Below are positions 47,355 through 57,746 of a stretch of 64,000 nucleotides of DNA, one piece after another (the first letter of the stretch is position 1; the number at the start of each line of letters is the position of its first letter). The notes beneath the pieces were generated by a model. That model searched no databases and was not told the origin of the DNA. It saw nothing but the letters and a program-made list of their open reading frames with translations. The stretch lies in assembly GCA_015501595.1 (NCBI GenBank), contig JADNRX010000039.1, positions 1-64,000 on the forward strand, given 5' to 3'. A program made the translations under genes and the position numbers. This DNA comes from Hymenopellis radicata. Taxonomy: Eukaryota > Basidiomycota > Agaricomycetes > Agaricales > Physalacriaceae.

Positions 47355-49096
47355 TCATATCTTTGACGACGCCGCTCGCCTGGCGACGGCCTGGGAGGGC
47401 GGGTCACTACTGGGTGCTGCGACAGAAGACCTCTTGACAGACGAAGCCCTCCTCACCTCTGCTGGCTCAACCCTAGCCTGCGAGAAGAACAACTTTGCAT
47501 CGCGCTTTCCAACGTTCTCGATGAAATACGAGTTGCCCCGTGGAACCATGAAAGCTGCACCCGTGGCCAACACCATCGACGCCTCATGCACCTTGAGATT
47601 GACAGCACCTTCGATGACATAGAATACCTACAAACACGGTCAGAAGAGCGACCGACTAGAATTTTAAACTCACAAAAGTATTATCCTTCGTTTTCTTGGT
47701 CTGCTTACGCTTCATCGGCGGAATGATGAGCTCGCCTGCAGCCATGAACTGCCCATCGCCGAACAGTCGCTGATAGTACCATTCATTATTGGGCGCCATC
47801 GTCGGCTTCATCATCCTAGCCGTGAATGCAATCTCTGAAACAAGACATTAGTCAAAGGTTTGAAAAGGCACAAGAAAAACCTACGTCGCTCAACTTCGTC
47901 CGCGTCTGGGAACGACAGAATCTTGACCAAGCCCGTTGTTGCGTCGTCCCATCCTTCCTCTGGGTTGGCGGGATTCTCGGGAGCTTCAGCAGGCGTCGCG
48001 GCTCGCTTCCGTTTACGTGCAGGTTTCTTGCCGCCAAGAGGTGGTTCAGGGATTGCCTTGATACGTTGGATCTCCTTTATTGGAGCAACGAGGATGGGGT
48101 CGTGCTCGTCTCCAGTGCGACCATACACGACCTTTTCGCCTCGCCACCATTGTAACGGTTCTATAGACACACGGGTGCTTCGTCGTACACCAAGAGGAAT
48201 ATCTGCAGAAGCATGAGCGCAGATACGACAAGGAAAGGAGACACTCACCGCGGTTCTCTTTCTGCCGAACGCGCACAACCTTCTTTTGCTCGGGTTGCTG
48301 CTTCGACTCGGGTTTCTTGCTCTTCTTTGGAGGTGGCGGCGTAGGTTCCCGCTCATCTTCTGACGGAATATTCATGTCGTTGAGACCTTGTTGGATCTCG
48401 TCTTCGAGATCATCATCCGGCTCTACTGCTTTCGCTTTACCCTTCTTCTTGGCAGAGGCAGCAGTGACGTCTGGGGAAAGCTGTTCGTCATCCTGGTCCA
48501 TGTCCTGGAACGACGCATGCGGCGGAGAGTCAAAGTCGTCTTGGCCGTTGGGTATATCCATGGGCTCGTCGTCGAAGAATTCACCGCGTGCAATGGTCTG
48601 CGAGAGACGTGAGGGGCGAGGTGTACGCGCACCACGGACGCTTTGGGGTCGGGGCGATGGTACTTCATCGAAATCGACATCAGACGTACGCGCCACTGGA
48701 CGTGACGATGAACCAACTCGACGAGAGCTCGAGGCAGGCTTGGACGTCTGGATATATCGTAGTGGGCCTAAACGGTCATCAGTAAAGTTGGATGCATCTG
48801 ACAGTATACGCACTCTCGTCAATCTCCATTGACTTTTCGCCGTCCTCGTCAAATTCGGGCTCCTGCTCCGGCTGCGGCTCACTCTGTTTCCTTTTCCTTC
48901 GCTTTAAAGGCGGCGTCCGAGGGTCGACTTGCTGCATCAAGTCCCCGAAATCCTCAAAGCCATCTGATTGTCGCTCGACCTCTCGTATAAGAACGCCCGT
49001 GCGCTTGCCGACACCGACCTGGTCGCCGCGATACGGTCGGTGCGCCTTTTCCGCTCGCCGACCGCCTTGGCTGCTGCGTCGCGGCGTCGCTGGCAT
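47355..49096 (-). CDS. mif2: CENP-C/Mif2 kinetochore protein, copy C, native and intact
   Basis: Five exons (49096-48814, 48767-48249, 48202-47885, 47834-47674, 47627-47355) with 46-50-bp GT-AG introns give 517 residues. The first donor is GAGA|GTGCGT, joining ES to PLRYIQTS. The N-terminus reads MPATPRRSSQGGRR and SDGFEDFGDLMQQ, typical of fungal Mif2 N-termini. An acidic/Ser-rich middle with FFDDEPMDIP and PTPPPPKKSKK follows, then the CENP-C motif GVRRSTRVSIEPLQWWRG (about residues 272-289), then NNEWYYQRLFGDG and the cupin fold with VFYVIEGAVNLKV and MVPRGNSYFIEN (about 380-490). It recognises CENP-A nucleosomes at centromeres. It is divergent from the kinase at 49747 and shares a 650-bp intergenic region with it. 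This is the only copy with a complete family-like start. Confidence 0.88.
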
Positions 49097-49746
49097 CGTC
49101 TCTTGAGGACAATGATTGTGGTACGAAATAGGAAGGGTACCGTGAGAACGGAAGCACGCGTGGGCGGCGTTTACACGTCACGTGCAAGCGCGTCCGTTAC
49201 TCCGTTCGTCCACAACCGCTGGGTAGAAAAATTTACGCAGTCACTAGCCAACAAACGATGCATAATCCGAATAACGAACCCGCAGGTCAGGCGTAACGTG
49301 ATATTCTCGAAACTCAGTAGAATGCAGTCAATGCCACTGGCACAAGTGACTGATAAACAACTCTACATGATGGCGTCCAGTCAGGCACCAATTTCTCTCA
49401 CAAAACGAACGGGAGAACAACGCAGAACAAGGACAATAACAGTGTTGTACGTAACAATGTTTCTTGTTCTCGTTCCATAAATACAAGCCCGTTATTATTC
49501 TTTCATTCTTTCATTCTTCCCATCCATTTTAACGACTCCTACGCCCCACAAATTTCACGACAAGAGCTGACGTTGTACCTCAGCCTATTATGCCTCTCAA
49601 TCTCAAGACCAAACTCATGAACGCTGGCGCTTTATTCGCCACAAATTTACGATTAGACTTCCTCCTCGTGATACGAGCCGTACACCTGCTAGCGCCGCCT
49701 CAATCCCACACTGGAAAGACTCGCCGCGTCCTTCGCCGTACGCGGA
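49097..49746. promoter_or_regulatory. divergent Mif2/kinase promoter region
   Basis: About 60 bp upstream of the native Mif2 ATG lies ACGCGT (49156-49161), the MluI cell-cycle box used by MBF-type G1/S activators. CACGTG (49179-49184) follows, the E-box bound by Cbf1-like bHLH proteins. A CT-rich leader with TCATTCTT repeats (49500-49530) precedes the kinase. The site names are established; function here is inferred. Copies A and B of Mif2 lack all of this. Confidence 0.4.
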
Positions 49747-51353
49747 ATGCTTCTGTCTCCTTCCAGACCTCCGACGCCCATTTGTGGCTCGGAGCCTTCT
49801 AATGAGGCGCCGACTCGTACGCACTCGCCTTCCCACTTGGTCAATACGCCCGTTATTTCTCCAACCCACGCCGTAGCCGAAGGAGAGCAAGCTAACTGCA
49901 CTTCTCCTTCCCAGGCTCGCAACAGCTGCACTGCGCTCGCTGAACCTCGCACGTCCTCAAATGAAGATGGGCTTAGCACCAGAGCATCTTTACCCCCGGA
50001 TCCTCTACCCGAGATATCTGCTACGGAAGCCGAAGCGCACAAAACCGCCTCGAGTTTGGATTCGGATTCCTCGGATTCTGCGTCGCAGTACGATTGTCCC
50101 ACGCCTCTTCGCCTCCCAGCAGGAATACCCCATACGATAGTCGTCGGGAACGAGACACTCCATCTTCAGGCCCTGCCGAGCTCCTCCGGGAGCGGTTATG
50201 GTACAGTCCTTCGAGCCCTCGCAAACGATGGAAAGCAGTACGGCGTAAAGATCCTGAAGAAGCCGCAGATATGCTTGGTTCGCCCGGAACGGTACTTCAG
50301 CACAGAGTCCCCCAAGGGCACCCAAAAGCTGACCACAGGCGGCGGCGATCTCTTTCGCGAGTTGGCCATTTTGCGGAAACTGCGGGATATGAGCCCGCGA
50401 TGTCCGTTTATATGCGACTTTGTGGAAGCATATCAAGACGAGCATGCTGTATACATGATCATGGTATGTTTTCTTTACTTGTGCTCTTTCTGACTCCCAC
50501 ACTAAACACTTTCCTCAAGCCACTATATGAGCCCCTGAAGTTCGACCATACAATATCTCCTGCTGAATTCAGAATGTTCGCATTCCAAGCCGTAAATATC
50601 TTTCCCATCCTGTGCCGTCAAACCTCATATTTAATTCTATATTGTCTTGACAGGTCCACGCCATCGCCACCCTCCATCGAAACGGCATCGTCCACAGAGA
50701 CATCAAACCCGACAACTTCGTCCGCCACACCTCCCCCTCCGGAGCCAAACTAGCAGTCGCCATCGACTTTGGTCTGGCGAATGTGGGGGCCGTGAGCACC
50801 GCGACCCCGGGCCGCCTTTGGGTAACAGAACGTTGCGGGACCGTGATGTTTCTTCCCTCTGAAATGATGGAGACGACCCAGAAAGAGCTATATACACCGC
50901 CGTGGGACGGGGAGAAGGTCGATGTACATGCTCTGGGATTGACGTTCTTGAAGTGGCTGTGGGCTATATTCCATGTCCAGCCTGACACGGAGGTCAGTCT
51001 TTCCATCATGTTCAAGTTGACTGACGGCTTGCTTATCATTTATTCATCGTACAGAACATCAAGTCTATGCCTGACTACTTCCGCCATGTCCGTTACAACC
51101 CCGACATCCGTCGATTCGATATTGTGAACGCACTTCGGTCCCTCAACTCGAAGATTGCAGATAGAGAAGACAATGTAATGCTCTCAGCAGCTATTGATTT
51201 AATTGCCAACGTGAGTTCAAAGCCAGCTAGCACCGCATAGGCGCTAACGCCAGTTCTTAGATGACCTGCACTGATCCATCTCGACGATTTGGCCTTGAAG
51301 AGGTCAAGAATCATGCATACTTCGAAGGTTGCCGGATTGAGGTTGACAACTAA
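49747..51353 (+). CDS. Ser/Thr protein kinase
   Basis: Five exons (49747-50463, 50520-50591, 50654-50992, 51055-51210, 51261-51353) give 458 residues. The first ~130 residues are Ser/Thr/Pro-rich. The kinase fold follows: Gly-rich loop GSGYGTV (about 150), VAIK-type Lys in YGVKILKK, Glu in FRELAIL, HRD motif in VHRDIKPDNF, DFG in IDFGLAN, and GTVMFLPSEMM at the activation/APE position. The C-lobe continues to FEGCRIEVDN. All catalytic residues are present, so activity is likely. Subfamily not determined. The start is uncertain: a stop at 49690 limits this frame, but another open frame upstream (ERWRFIRHKF, near 49620) could join through an unrecognised intron. Divergent from Mif2. Confidence 0.8.
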
Positions 51354-51658
51354 GTTGTCTCTCCCCTCCACGTTCCGAGTTTGTTGTACGCAGCCTGCCA
51401 GTGTCATACTAATATCCCGTAATAAACGACGTCCTGTCAAAGACGTGGTGAGATTCACAACTTCGCTGTGCTCATCAGCAATCCTGGGCCTCATGATCTC
51501 GCGCAGTTCAAAGTTCATCCTGCTGTAGCGACTTGCCTCCCCGTACTAGTTGGGGGCAACTTGGGGAGCTGGCGGGTGACCGACAATCAGACCACGGCAT
51601 GCAGTGCAAGTGACACAGGTCCTGGAATGAATGGGATGTGCACTGAGTGAATTGATTA
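51354..51658. other. intergenic, nothing recognised
   Basis: No gene or repeat is visible between the kinase stop and the start of the inverted PP2C arm. Confidence 0.5.
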
Positions 51659-53106
51659 ACGCGACATAAACGAGCGTGCAAAGGATACAACGCGTTATTG
51701 GTTGTGGGGATGATTCCAGCCTCATCAGCTGCCAGCGCGTGTGAACTCCGCGTTGATGATGATGAGCGTCGCAAAATTGAGCAGACAGCTCTTGTCAGAC
51801 CGACACAGTCGCAACAAGTACTCATGGGCTACCAGGAATTGAAACAAAGCACTTAGTCGAGTGTGGCGGGAATGGTCATCGACGAGGTTATGCTTCGCGG
51901 GGGAAATGACGAAGACAGGGTGGCGGTCTTGCATTTCAAACATGGAACGCTCATCTCTCTTTTCGACGGTAAGTGCGTCGTGTCGTCCCATCAAGACGAT
52001 GTCTAAAAACAGGTATGTAGGCCATTGTGGATACGAATCAGCGGCCTATGCTGCTGATACGCTTCCACAACTGCTAGCGGACCACATTACCCAGAACATC
52101 GACAAGCAGGATATACCTACAATGATGACAGAGGTGATCGAGAGCTTCGACATATCCCTGCTTGACAAGTTCACGGTCCTATTCGACAAAGATGAGGACT
52201 TTTCAGATGAGAAATGGCACGGTGATGCGGCGGAGGGCTTTATATTCCATAAACACCTAGGAATCAAGGGCGACGCAAAATTCCACGCAGCGCGCTGTGC
52301 TGTCACTGGAACAACGGCCGTCATTGGGTTCATCACCAAGGACAGAAAGCACGTCTGGGTAGCCTCTCTTGGAGACTCTGACGCGGGTGAGTTTTGAGTC
52401 TGCATTCGTGAACGTAATTGATGTAGATTTAGTACTGGCCCGAAGGAGCGAGGACGGGATATGTCGACTGACGATGCTGAGCGCACGCCATGACCCGGAG
52501 AGCGAGGAAGAGAAAAAGAGGCTAGCAAGCGAACATCCCAACGAAGAGCTTCCAATATGGAATGGCGCGCTTTTAGGCGTGTTAAGGGTGACGCGAGGTA
52601 GGTCCCAACACCGGGCTTTACCTTCAAATCTTAAAGCAAACCTCAGCTCTGGGTGATTACCAACTCAAGGCACCCCTCAACATGGCAGGGCGAGGCATGC
52701 AGTGGGTTTATCCCGCCCTCCTAGGTTACCAAGTGGTGGACGAATGGGCGACAAAAGGACATGTCTCTCCACCTTATATGTCGAGGACGCCAGAGATTCG
52801 GCACGCCGATATTATGGATGGCGATCTTCTCATCTTTGCATCTGACGGTCTGCGCCATTCGTTGCCTTCGCAAATAGAGGCCGACGAACAGTGGAAAGTC
52901 ATGCTTGGACTAGTGAACGGTTCGGCTGACCCGCGGCTCGGACACCAATGTGTTCTCTCCTCTAACGTTGCGGATGGCCTCGTGCAGAATGTGCTGTTTG
53001 GTTCTGATGAAGAGAAGATGATAAAAGTAATTGACGGACCTACATATCGCGATGACATCTCCGTTGTGGTTATCAAGTTTGTAGAAGTCGTATAAGCCGA
53101 TTGTGG
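51659..53106. repeat. left arm of PP2C inverted duplication
   Basis: Matches the complement of 58749-60238 over its whole length, including about 160 bp upstream of the gene and 10 bp past the stop. Exons and introns are both conserved, so the duplication was DNA-mediated. Confidence 0.88.
51872..53095 (+). CDS. PPM/PP2C-type protein phosphatase, copy 1, intact
   Basis: Exons 51872-51968, 52021-52386, 52427-52597 and 52647-53095 give 360 residues. The first splice uses the AG at 52019-52020 and creates LFDGHCGYES, the PP2C metal-binding DGH motif. TGTTAVIGFI, ASLGDSDA, RALGDY (late exon 3/exon 4) and the C-terminal metal-binding Asp in YRDDISVVVIKF complete the fold. Such Mg/Mn-dependent phosphatases remove Ser/Thr phosphates. 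Compared with copy 2, an upstream in-frame ATG (51824) is cut off by TAG at 51854-51856 where copy 2 has TCG, so this copy must start at MVIDEVML. It forms the left arm of a large inverted repeat with 58749-60238. Confidence 0.83.
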
Positions 53107-53557
53107 GGTGCCCAGATACTGTACGAATATCTTCGACACCATGGAGTTACACAGCCGAGTTCAACGTTGCTCACGAATCGCCAGACCTTGCCCGACGCGG
53201 AATCCGTCACCAAGTTTGGAAGCCAATTCGAAAGCTGCACCTGGCCCTGTTTTGGTAACAGCGGACCGTCTTGAAAATTGTCTTTCAGACGCGTCTGAAC
53301 CCACCGACCGTGAATCCACAAGGATTCGATGCCGCACACTGTTGTTGAATATTATCTGCCACACCATGTACTTACACACATCAAGCATCATATCTCACGT
53401 TGACTGTGGGACTGGGAGAGGATGGCGTCTCTCAGACGCAGAAGAGACAAACTTGTTGCTTCGTTGACGCTCTGCAATCGGATTTGAAAGTATTGAGAAA
53501 TGACACGAGTTACTAGTTATCACAGACATACTTTGCGGGTGACCCAACCAATCCATA
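53107..53557. other. no gene recognised
   Basis: Long but unremarkable open frames on both strands (119 aa plus-strand, 88 aa minus-strand) contradict each other and match no family I recognise. Confidence 0.4.
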
Positions 53558-53640
53558 ATGACAGAAAATTCCAACCTCTGGCATTGGCTGAGCGTTGAGT
53601 GCATGGGGTTTCTGACCACCGTCATGGTGTCCGCGTAGTC
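53558..53640 (+). pseudogene. fragment of the BTB gene's last exon
   Basis: The sequence coding ENSNFWKWLGVVHGVSDHRG in the BTB gene (near 60880-60830, minus strand) recurs here on the plus strand with several changes and a stop (GCGTTGAGTGCATGG). Only about 80 bp are retained. Confidence 0.55.
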
Positions 53641-53649
53641 CAGGGCACC

Positions 53650-54650
53650 GTCGTGCGCCGGTTCCAGAGCAGACGGTGGTCAGACGCGAGGACGATGGCG
53701 GCAGTACAAAGAGGCTACGATATCCAACGACCAAAGATGGTAAAGAAGACGTCAAAAGCAGAAATCAACTCACCGGCGTCAGTGTAAATCGTGTTGGAGT
53801 AACAAGCGCATGGTCAACAATTGCATGAAACTCGAAAAGCTAAAGAACAAGAACTCAAAGCCCGACAACTTCTGCTCGATGATGGCTGGCGGGTGCGATG
53901 AACTCGATATCACCAAAAGCAAGACGTTTCCTGTAGTCCGGAGTGTAGGCGCAGAGGCTCGTACACTGCTTTAGGTACTAACATTGGGTATCAGACCAAA
54001 TTGGCACATATAGATTCGGTCACCAAAGACGGACGCGAACACTGGACATTCTACGACTTGGAAGACAGCCTTTTATGAATAGAGCCCAGCTAATCGTAGG
54101 GCGATGTCGAGCCCAGCGTAAGGGCGTAATGACGCTGTGAACTTCCCGTCCCGCCCACGGTGACTTGGCGTGTAACATAGCATTCGACAGCGAAAAAGGT
54201 ACGTAGGCATCGGAAAGCAAGTGTTGATAGGTTGAGGAACCTGTGCTAAGACGGCTGAGGGCGCCGAGAATCATCTGAAATGGGACATCAACTATGCGCT
54301 GATTTGGGTTGAGAAATGAAAGCTCACTGCAGTTCCTGACAAGTACAAGTCGGTGACGACGGCGTATACAGTCGTCTAAATCAATCCGAAGCGACCGAGT
54401 TCCCTAGAACGAACGACTCGAATTTCAAGGCGTGACGCTGCAGCGACGAGAGTGGTTGTTGTCGGCATAGTCGTGGGGCGTTGAGGCCATGGAGTAGTCG
54501 TCCAAGAAGATCCAATATGATAGCCATTTTGACTAGGCCAAGACAGCTCGTCTTGACACGATCTTTTGACTTCGGCCCGCTCGCTTGACATCCTGAGGCG
54601 GAGAAGAAGAAGATAGCGAAAGAGATACAGCATTTCGACGGTCCTTGTGG
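53650..54650 (-). pseudogene. decayed inverted fragment of the tandem unit's plus-strand gene
   Basis: On the minus strand this matches 17690-18620 of unit A: LDDYSMASTPHDY against SDDYSMASTPHDY, QHLLSDAYVPFSLSNAM against QHLLYAIYAPFSLSTAT, and SSRRMSSVRVRLW against SSRMSGVRVRLW. Many indels are present (for example 12 bp gained near 54470). It is much older than the A/B/C duplications and shows that the unit's central gene is a dispersed repeat. Confidence 0.68.
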
Positions 54651-54871
54651 AGGTTTTGGGCAGGGCAACGACATGGATTCATCCATCGGGATGTCGGCCC
54701 GAACCGTAGAGAGGCGCTGACATCGAGGAGAAGGATGATACGGTCGTTGGCAAAGATTCCTACGAGTTCCTAGTCAAAAGATAGACCGTGTATAAGCAGA
54801 TCGTTCAGTACGCCGACGGCCACCGGTCCGACTCAAGAACACTAACATAATAAGTATAATTCAGGATGCTA

Positions 54872-57489
54872 CTAATCAATGTCCCCAGTTAAATCTCGTT
54901 CCTCCTCCGAACTTTCTGCCTCTTCAGCTTGCGGAGTTCCCCATATCCCACGTACGACCCAATTGCTAATCGCACGGAAAGGCTACACCACACAGCAGTC
55001 ATCAGTAACAGTCAACTTCACTCGCACGGGGAAAAAAAGACATACCGCAGCCAACGCCATGCTCGCTTCCACATCCGCTTCTTCATCCTCCTGCTGCTCC
55101 TCTTCATCCGTCTCATAATCCTCCTCCTCCGCTTCCTCCGGCTCCTCCCACTCCGCCTGTCTCACAACCGCCTCACCAGGCATCTGCCCCGGCATTTCAC
55201 CCCTCACACCCTCCTCCATCGCCCCACGCCCATCTGAAGCTCCACCATCGCCGCCTGCATCCCCTCCATCAGCTCCGCCGGCATATCCTGCAGCGCCTGC
55301 ACCATCTGCAATATCCCCCCGGGAAACATCGCGGCCACCCTCGGAACCGCATATAACGCCTCGAACTGTGCCCGTGCCGCAGCATCTGGGATCATCAGAG
55401 CGAGCCGCCTCTCCATTTGCCTCCTTGACATGGTCGGGATCTCGACGCCTTCAAAGAACGCCGCATCGTAACTGGTGACAGCTGTCGGCGGCGGGAGCGG
55501 ATCGCAATCCAGCGACTTTTGCGCGAGAATTAAGCGTGGAATGTATTGGAAGAGTGTGCGGTATTCCAATACCATGATATGTCGATATGCGGCATAACGA
55601 AGCTGCTCGTGGCCATAGATCTTTAGAAACGCTTCACGTACGCTGTTGACGGCTATAGACGCAGGCGGGGTTGAAAAGTGTTGCGTGATGGTTTCGCCAA
55701 ACCAGGCAGCATGGTCTTTCCAGACTGGCAAAGATCTTTGGACGTAGAGATGGCAAAGAAGATGCATTACTGCAAGAGGCTCCGAAAGTCCGCTACATGA
55801 TAGTCAGTTACACAACAAAGCCGTAAGGTAAGAAAGAAAACTGACCTGCCGTCCACTTCAATCCTAAAATGACGGTGGCTGCGAAGCGAAGCGGTAGTGA
55901 GACTTCCAATTTGTCTGCAAGCACAGGTACGACCGCTGGGAATGCATTAACGGCATCGACCAACGCCGCAGCTGCCTCCTCAGGTTTGGAATTGACCTTG
56001 AAAGCCAAAGCTCGGGCATACATCCAACCCGGAAGAATGCTCGGATCGAGGCGCGCGGCCTCGTACGCCTTATCTTGCCGCCAATTTGAAAAGAGCTTGA
56101 AGACTTCTAACAACCAATCCGTCATGCCTGCCTTGAATACAAGGTAATCAAGATGGAAAAGAGCCCCGTGTGGGTCACCCCATGGGTCCAAGGAGTACAT
56201 CAGCCGCGCAAACTCGAACGCAGTGCGCAGACAGCCGCGGCGTTGTAGATCACTAAAAATGAAGATAAATAAAGTCAAGATACAGTATCAAAACGAGAAC
56301 GTACGCTGCTTGGCGATGTATCGCTAAGAAGAACACCCTATTTTCAACAAAGTCAAAGTCCAGCGATTTAGCCCAGTCGTGAAGGTGAAGGCGCCGACGA
56401 AAGCGCGCTCATACGCAAAGAGCGCACGGTCTGTAAAGTCAACTGACTGTGCATGCTCCTCGCGATGCCGAAACACCTGTGCCATTTGCAGCAGCGTATC
56501 CGCATGCCACGGGCTATTCCGACACATATCAAACAGTCCCTGGGGATCGCCACCTTGTACAGTGTTCAAGAACATCTGCGTCAAGCCTTTGTACTTTTTG
56601 CTGTACTCGACTGTCCACCACTTTTCTCCGCGTAGAAGATCGACGGATAGCCTATCGCGCTTTTGAGATACTTCGAGGTCGGTGAGAGAGCGTACGGAGA
56701 GACCGTCGCGCATGCGAGCGGGTGCCCATGTCGGCTGGGGACGTGTAAGATTGGAACGAGAAGCGGCTGTGACTGTGCGTCGCGAAGTAGAGCCAGATGT
56801 ACCAGGCGAGTCCGCTTTGCTCGCTTGCACGACTTTGGCACCGAAGAATTTGCGCATTTCAGCTTCACTGTCAAGATGGGAGAGTGATACAGAGAGCAGA
56901 TTGGCAAGGGAATCTGTGAGGGACTGGGCTGTGGCGGTTGATGATGCAGGCGCGTTTCCGTATCTGGGATTCAAATTAGCTTTGGGATTGAATCCGATAT
57001 GAATACAGACTTTAGGAAAGCTCAGCCAAGGCTTCATCAAGCTCATCGTTGCCCGCCTTGCGCGCCTTTGCTTTAGCCTTCTTTGCTGCCTTCTTTTCGT
57101 TCTTCACAACTGGCGGCGGTGCGGGCTCTTTGTCGTAGGCGTACTGACTCTCGGCGAGTCCACTCCAGTTGCAGTTTTCTTTTTCTTCTTCTTGGACTAA
57201 GACCGGATGAATCAGCGCGGAGCCGTACCATAGCAGTAGTAATAAATTACTTTCTTCGCCTTGGATTGCTCTCCGTCGTCATCTGCTGGATCAAAGAGCT
57301 GGTTTCAGAGCTTTAGCGGGCGAAAGAGGCTGCTCGCTCTGCTTACCGCGGCGAAACCGGTCGGCTTGGACGTGCTCGGCATCGGTTCATCGTCGTCCTC
57401 CTCGCTGTCGTCGTGCACGGCTCGGCTTTCTTGAGCGCCTCGAGCTCTTCCAACTCGCGTTGTTGGCGTTTATTCAGTCGAGGCGCCAT
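54872..57489 (-). pseudogene. rqc1: TCF25/Rqc1 ribosome-quality-control factor, multiple frameshifts
   Basis: The order of segments is that of fungal Rqc1 (TCF25). They run MAPRLNKRQQRELEEL (57489), an acidic and Lys-rich region, DELDEALAELS, HLDSEAEMRKFFGAKVV, VEYSKKYKGLTQMF, PWHADTLLQMAQVFRH, then RRGCLRTAFEFARLMYSLDP, SEPLAVMHLLCHLY, and an acidic tail ending LTGDID. Single-base frame changes occur near 57420, 57015, 56363, 55870 and 55210, and probably near 57135. The intact neighbours suggest decay of this gene rather than general sequencing error. Rqc1 acts with Ltn1 on stalled 60S subunits. The first ~340 bp recur at 60278-60634. Confidence 0.78.
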
Positions 57490-57746
57490 TAGTTGATGAT
57501 GATGGTAGGAAGGAAAGAGGCACGGAAGGAGGTAGTTGCCAAATTGGGATCACCTTCTACCCCCTGAGTAGAACTTGGATCGAACCTGCATCAACAACTG
57601 TCTAACCTCCGAGTCAGAGATTCAGGTAGAAAGCCTCGTTTTGATTCGTCTTTTCTCGGTACCGAGTTCTGTGATATACCGTCTCAGTATTGTACTGAGT
57701 ACTAGTCTCCTGAGATCTCCACCGCCATCACCACCATCTCGAAACG

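Larger units (their letters stand above)
35364..49005. repeat. tandem unit C (13.6 kb), right-hand copy
   Basis: Collinear with A and B until 49005, inside Mif2 exon 1. There it continues into the native Mif2 start, while A and B diverge at 22938 and 34528. It carries the 3.69-kb insertion 39486-43172 and about 220 bp (44697-44920) absent from A and B. Several stop codons of A and B are sense codons here, so C looks closest to the founder. Confidence 0.92.

Noticed and set aside
13230..49005. Centromeric satellite array
   Set aside because: Units are 10 kb and gene-bearing, with only three copies; presence of a centromere-protein gene does not make the locus a centromere.
52046..52627. 193-aa minus-strand frame over PP2C copy 1 (and its mirror at 59226-59807)
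   Set aside because: It is the antisense shadow of the PP2C exons; the sense strand has spliced catalytic motifs.
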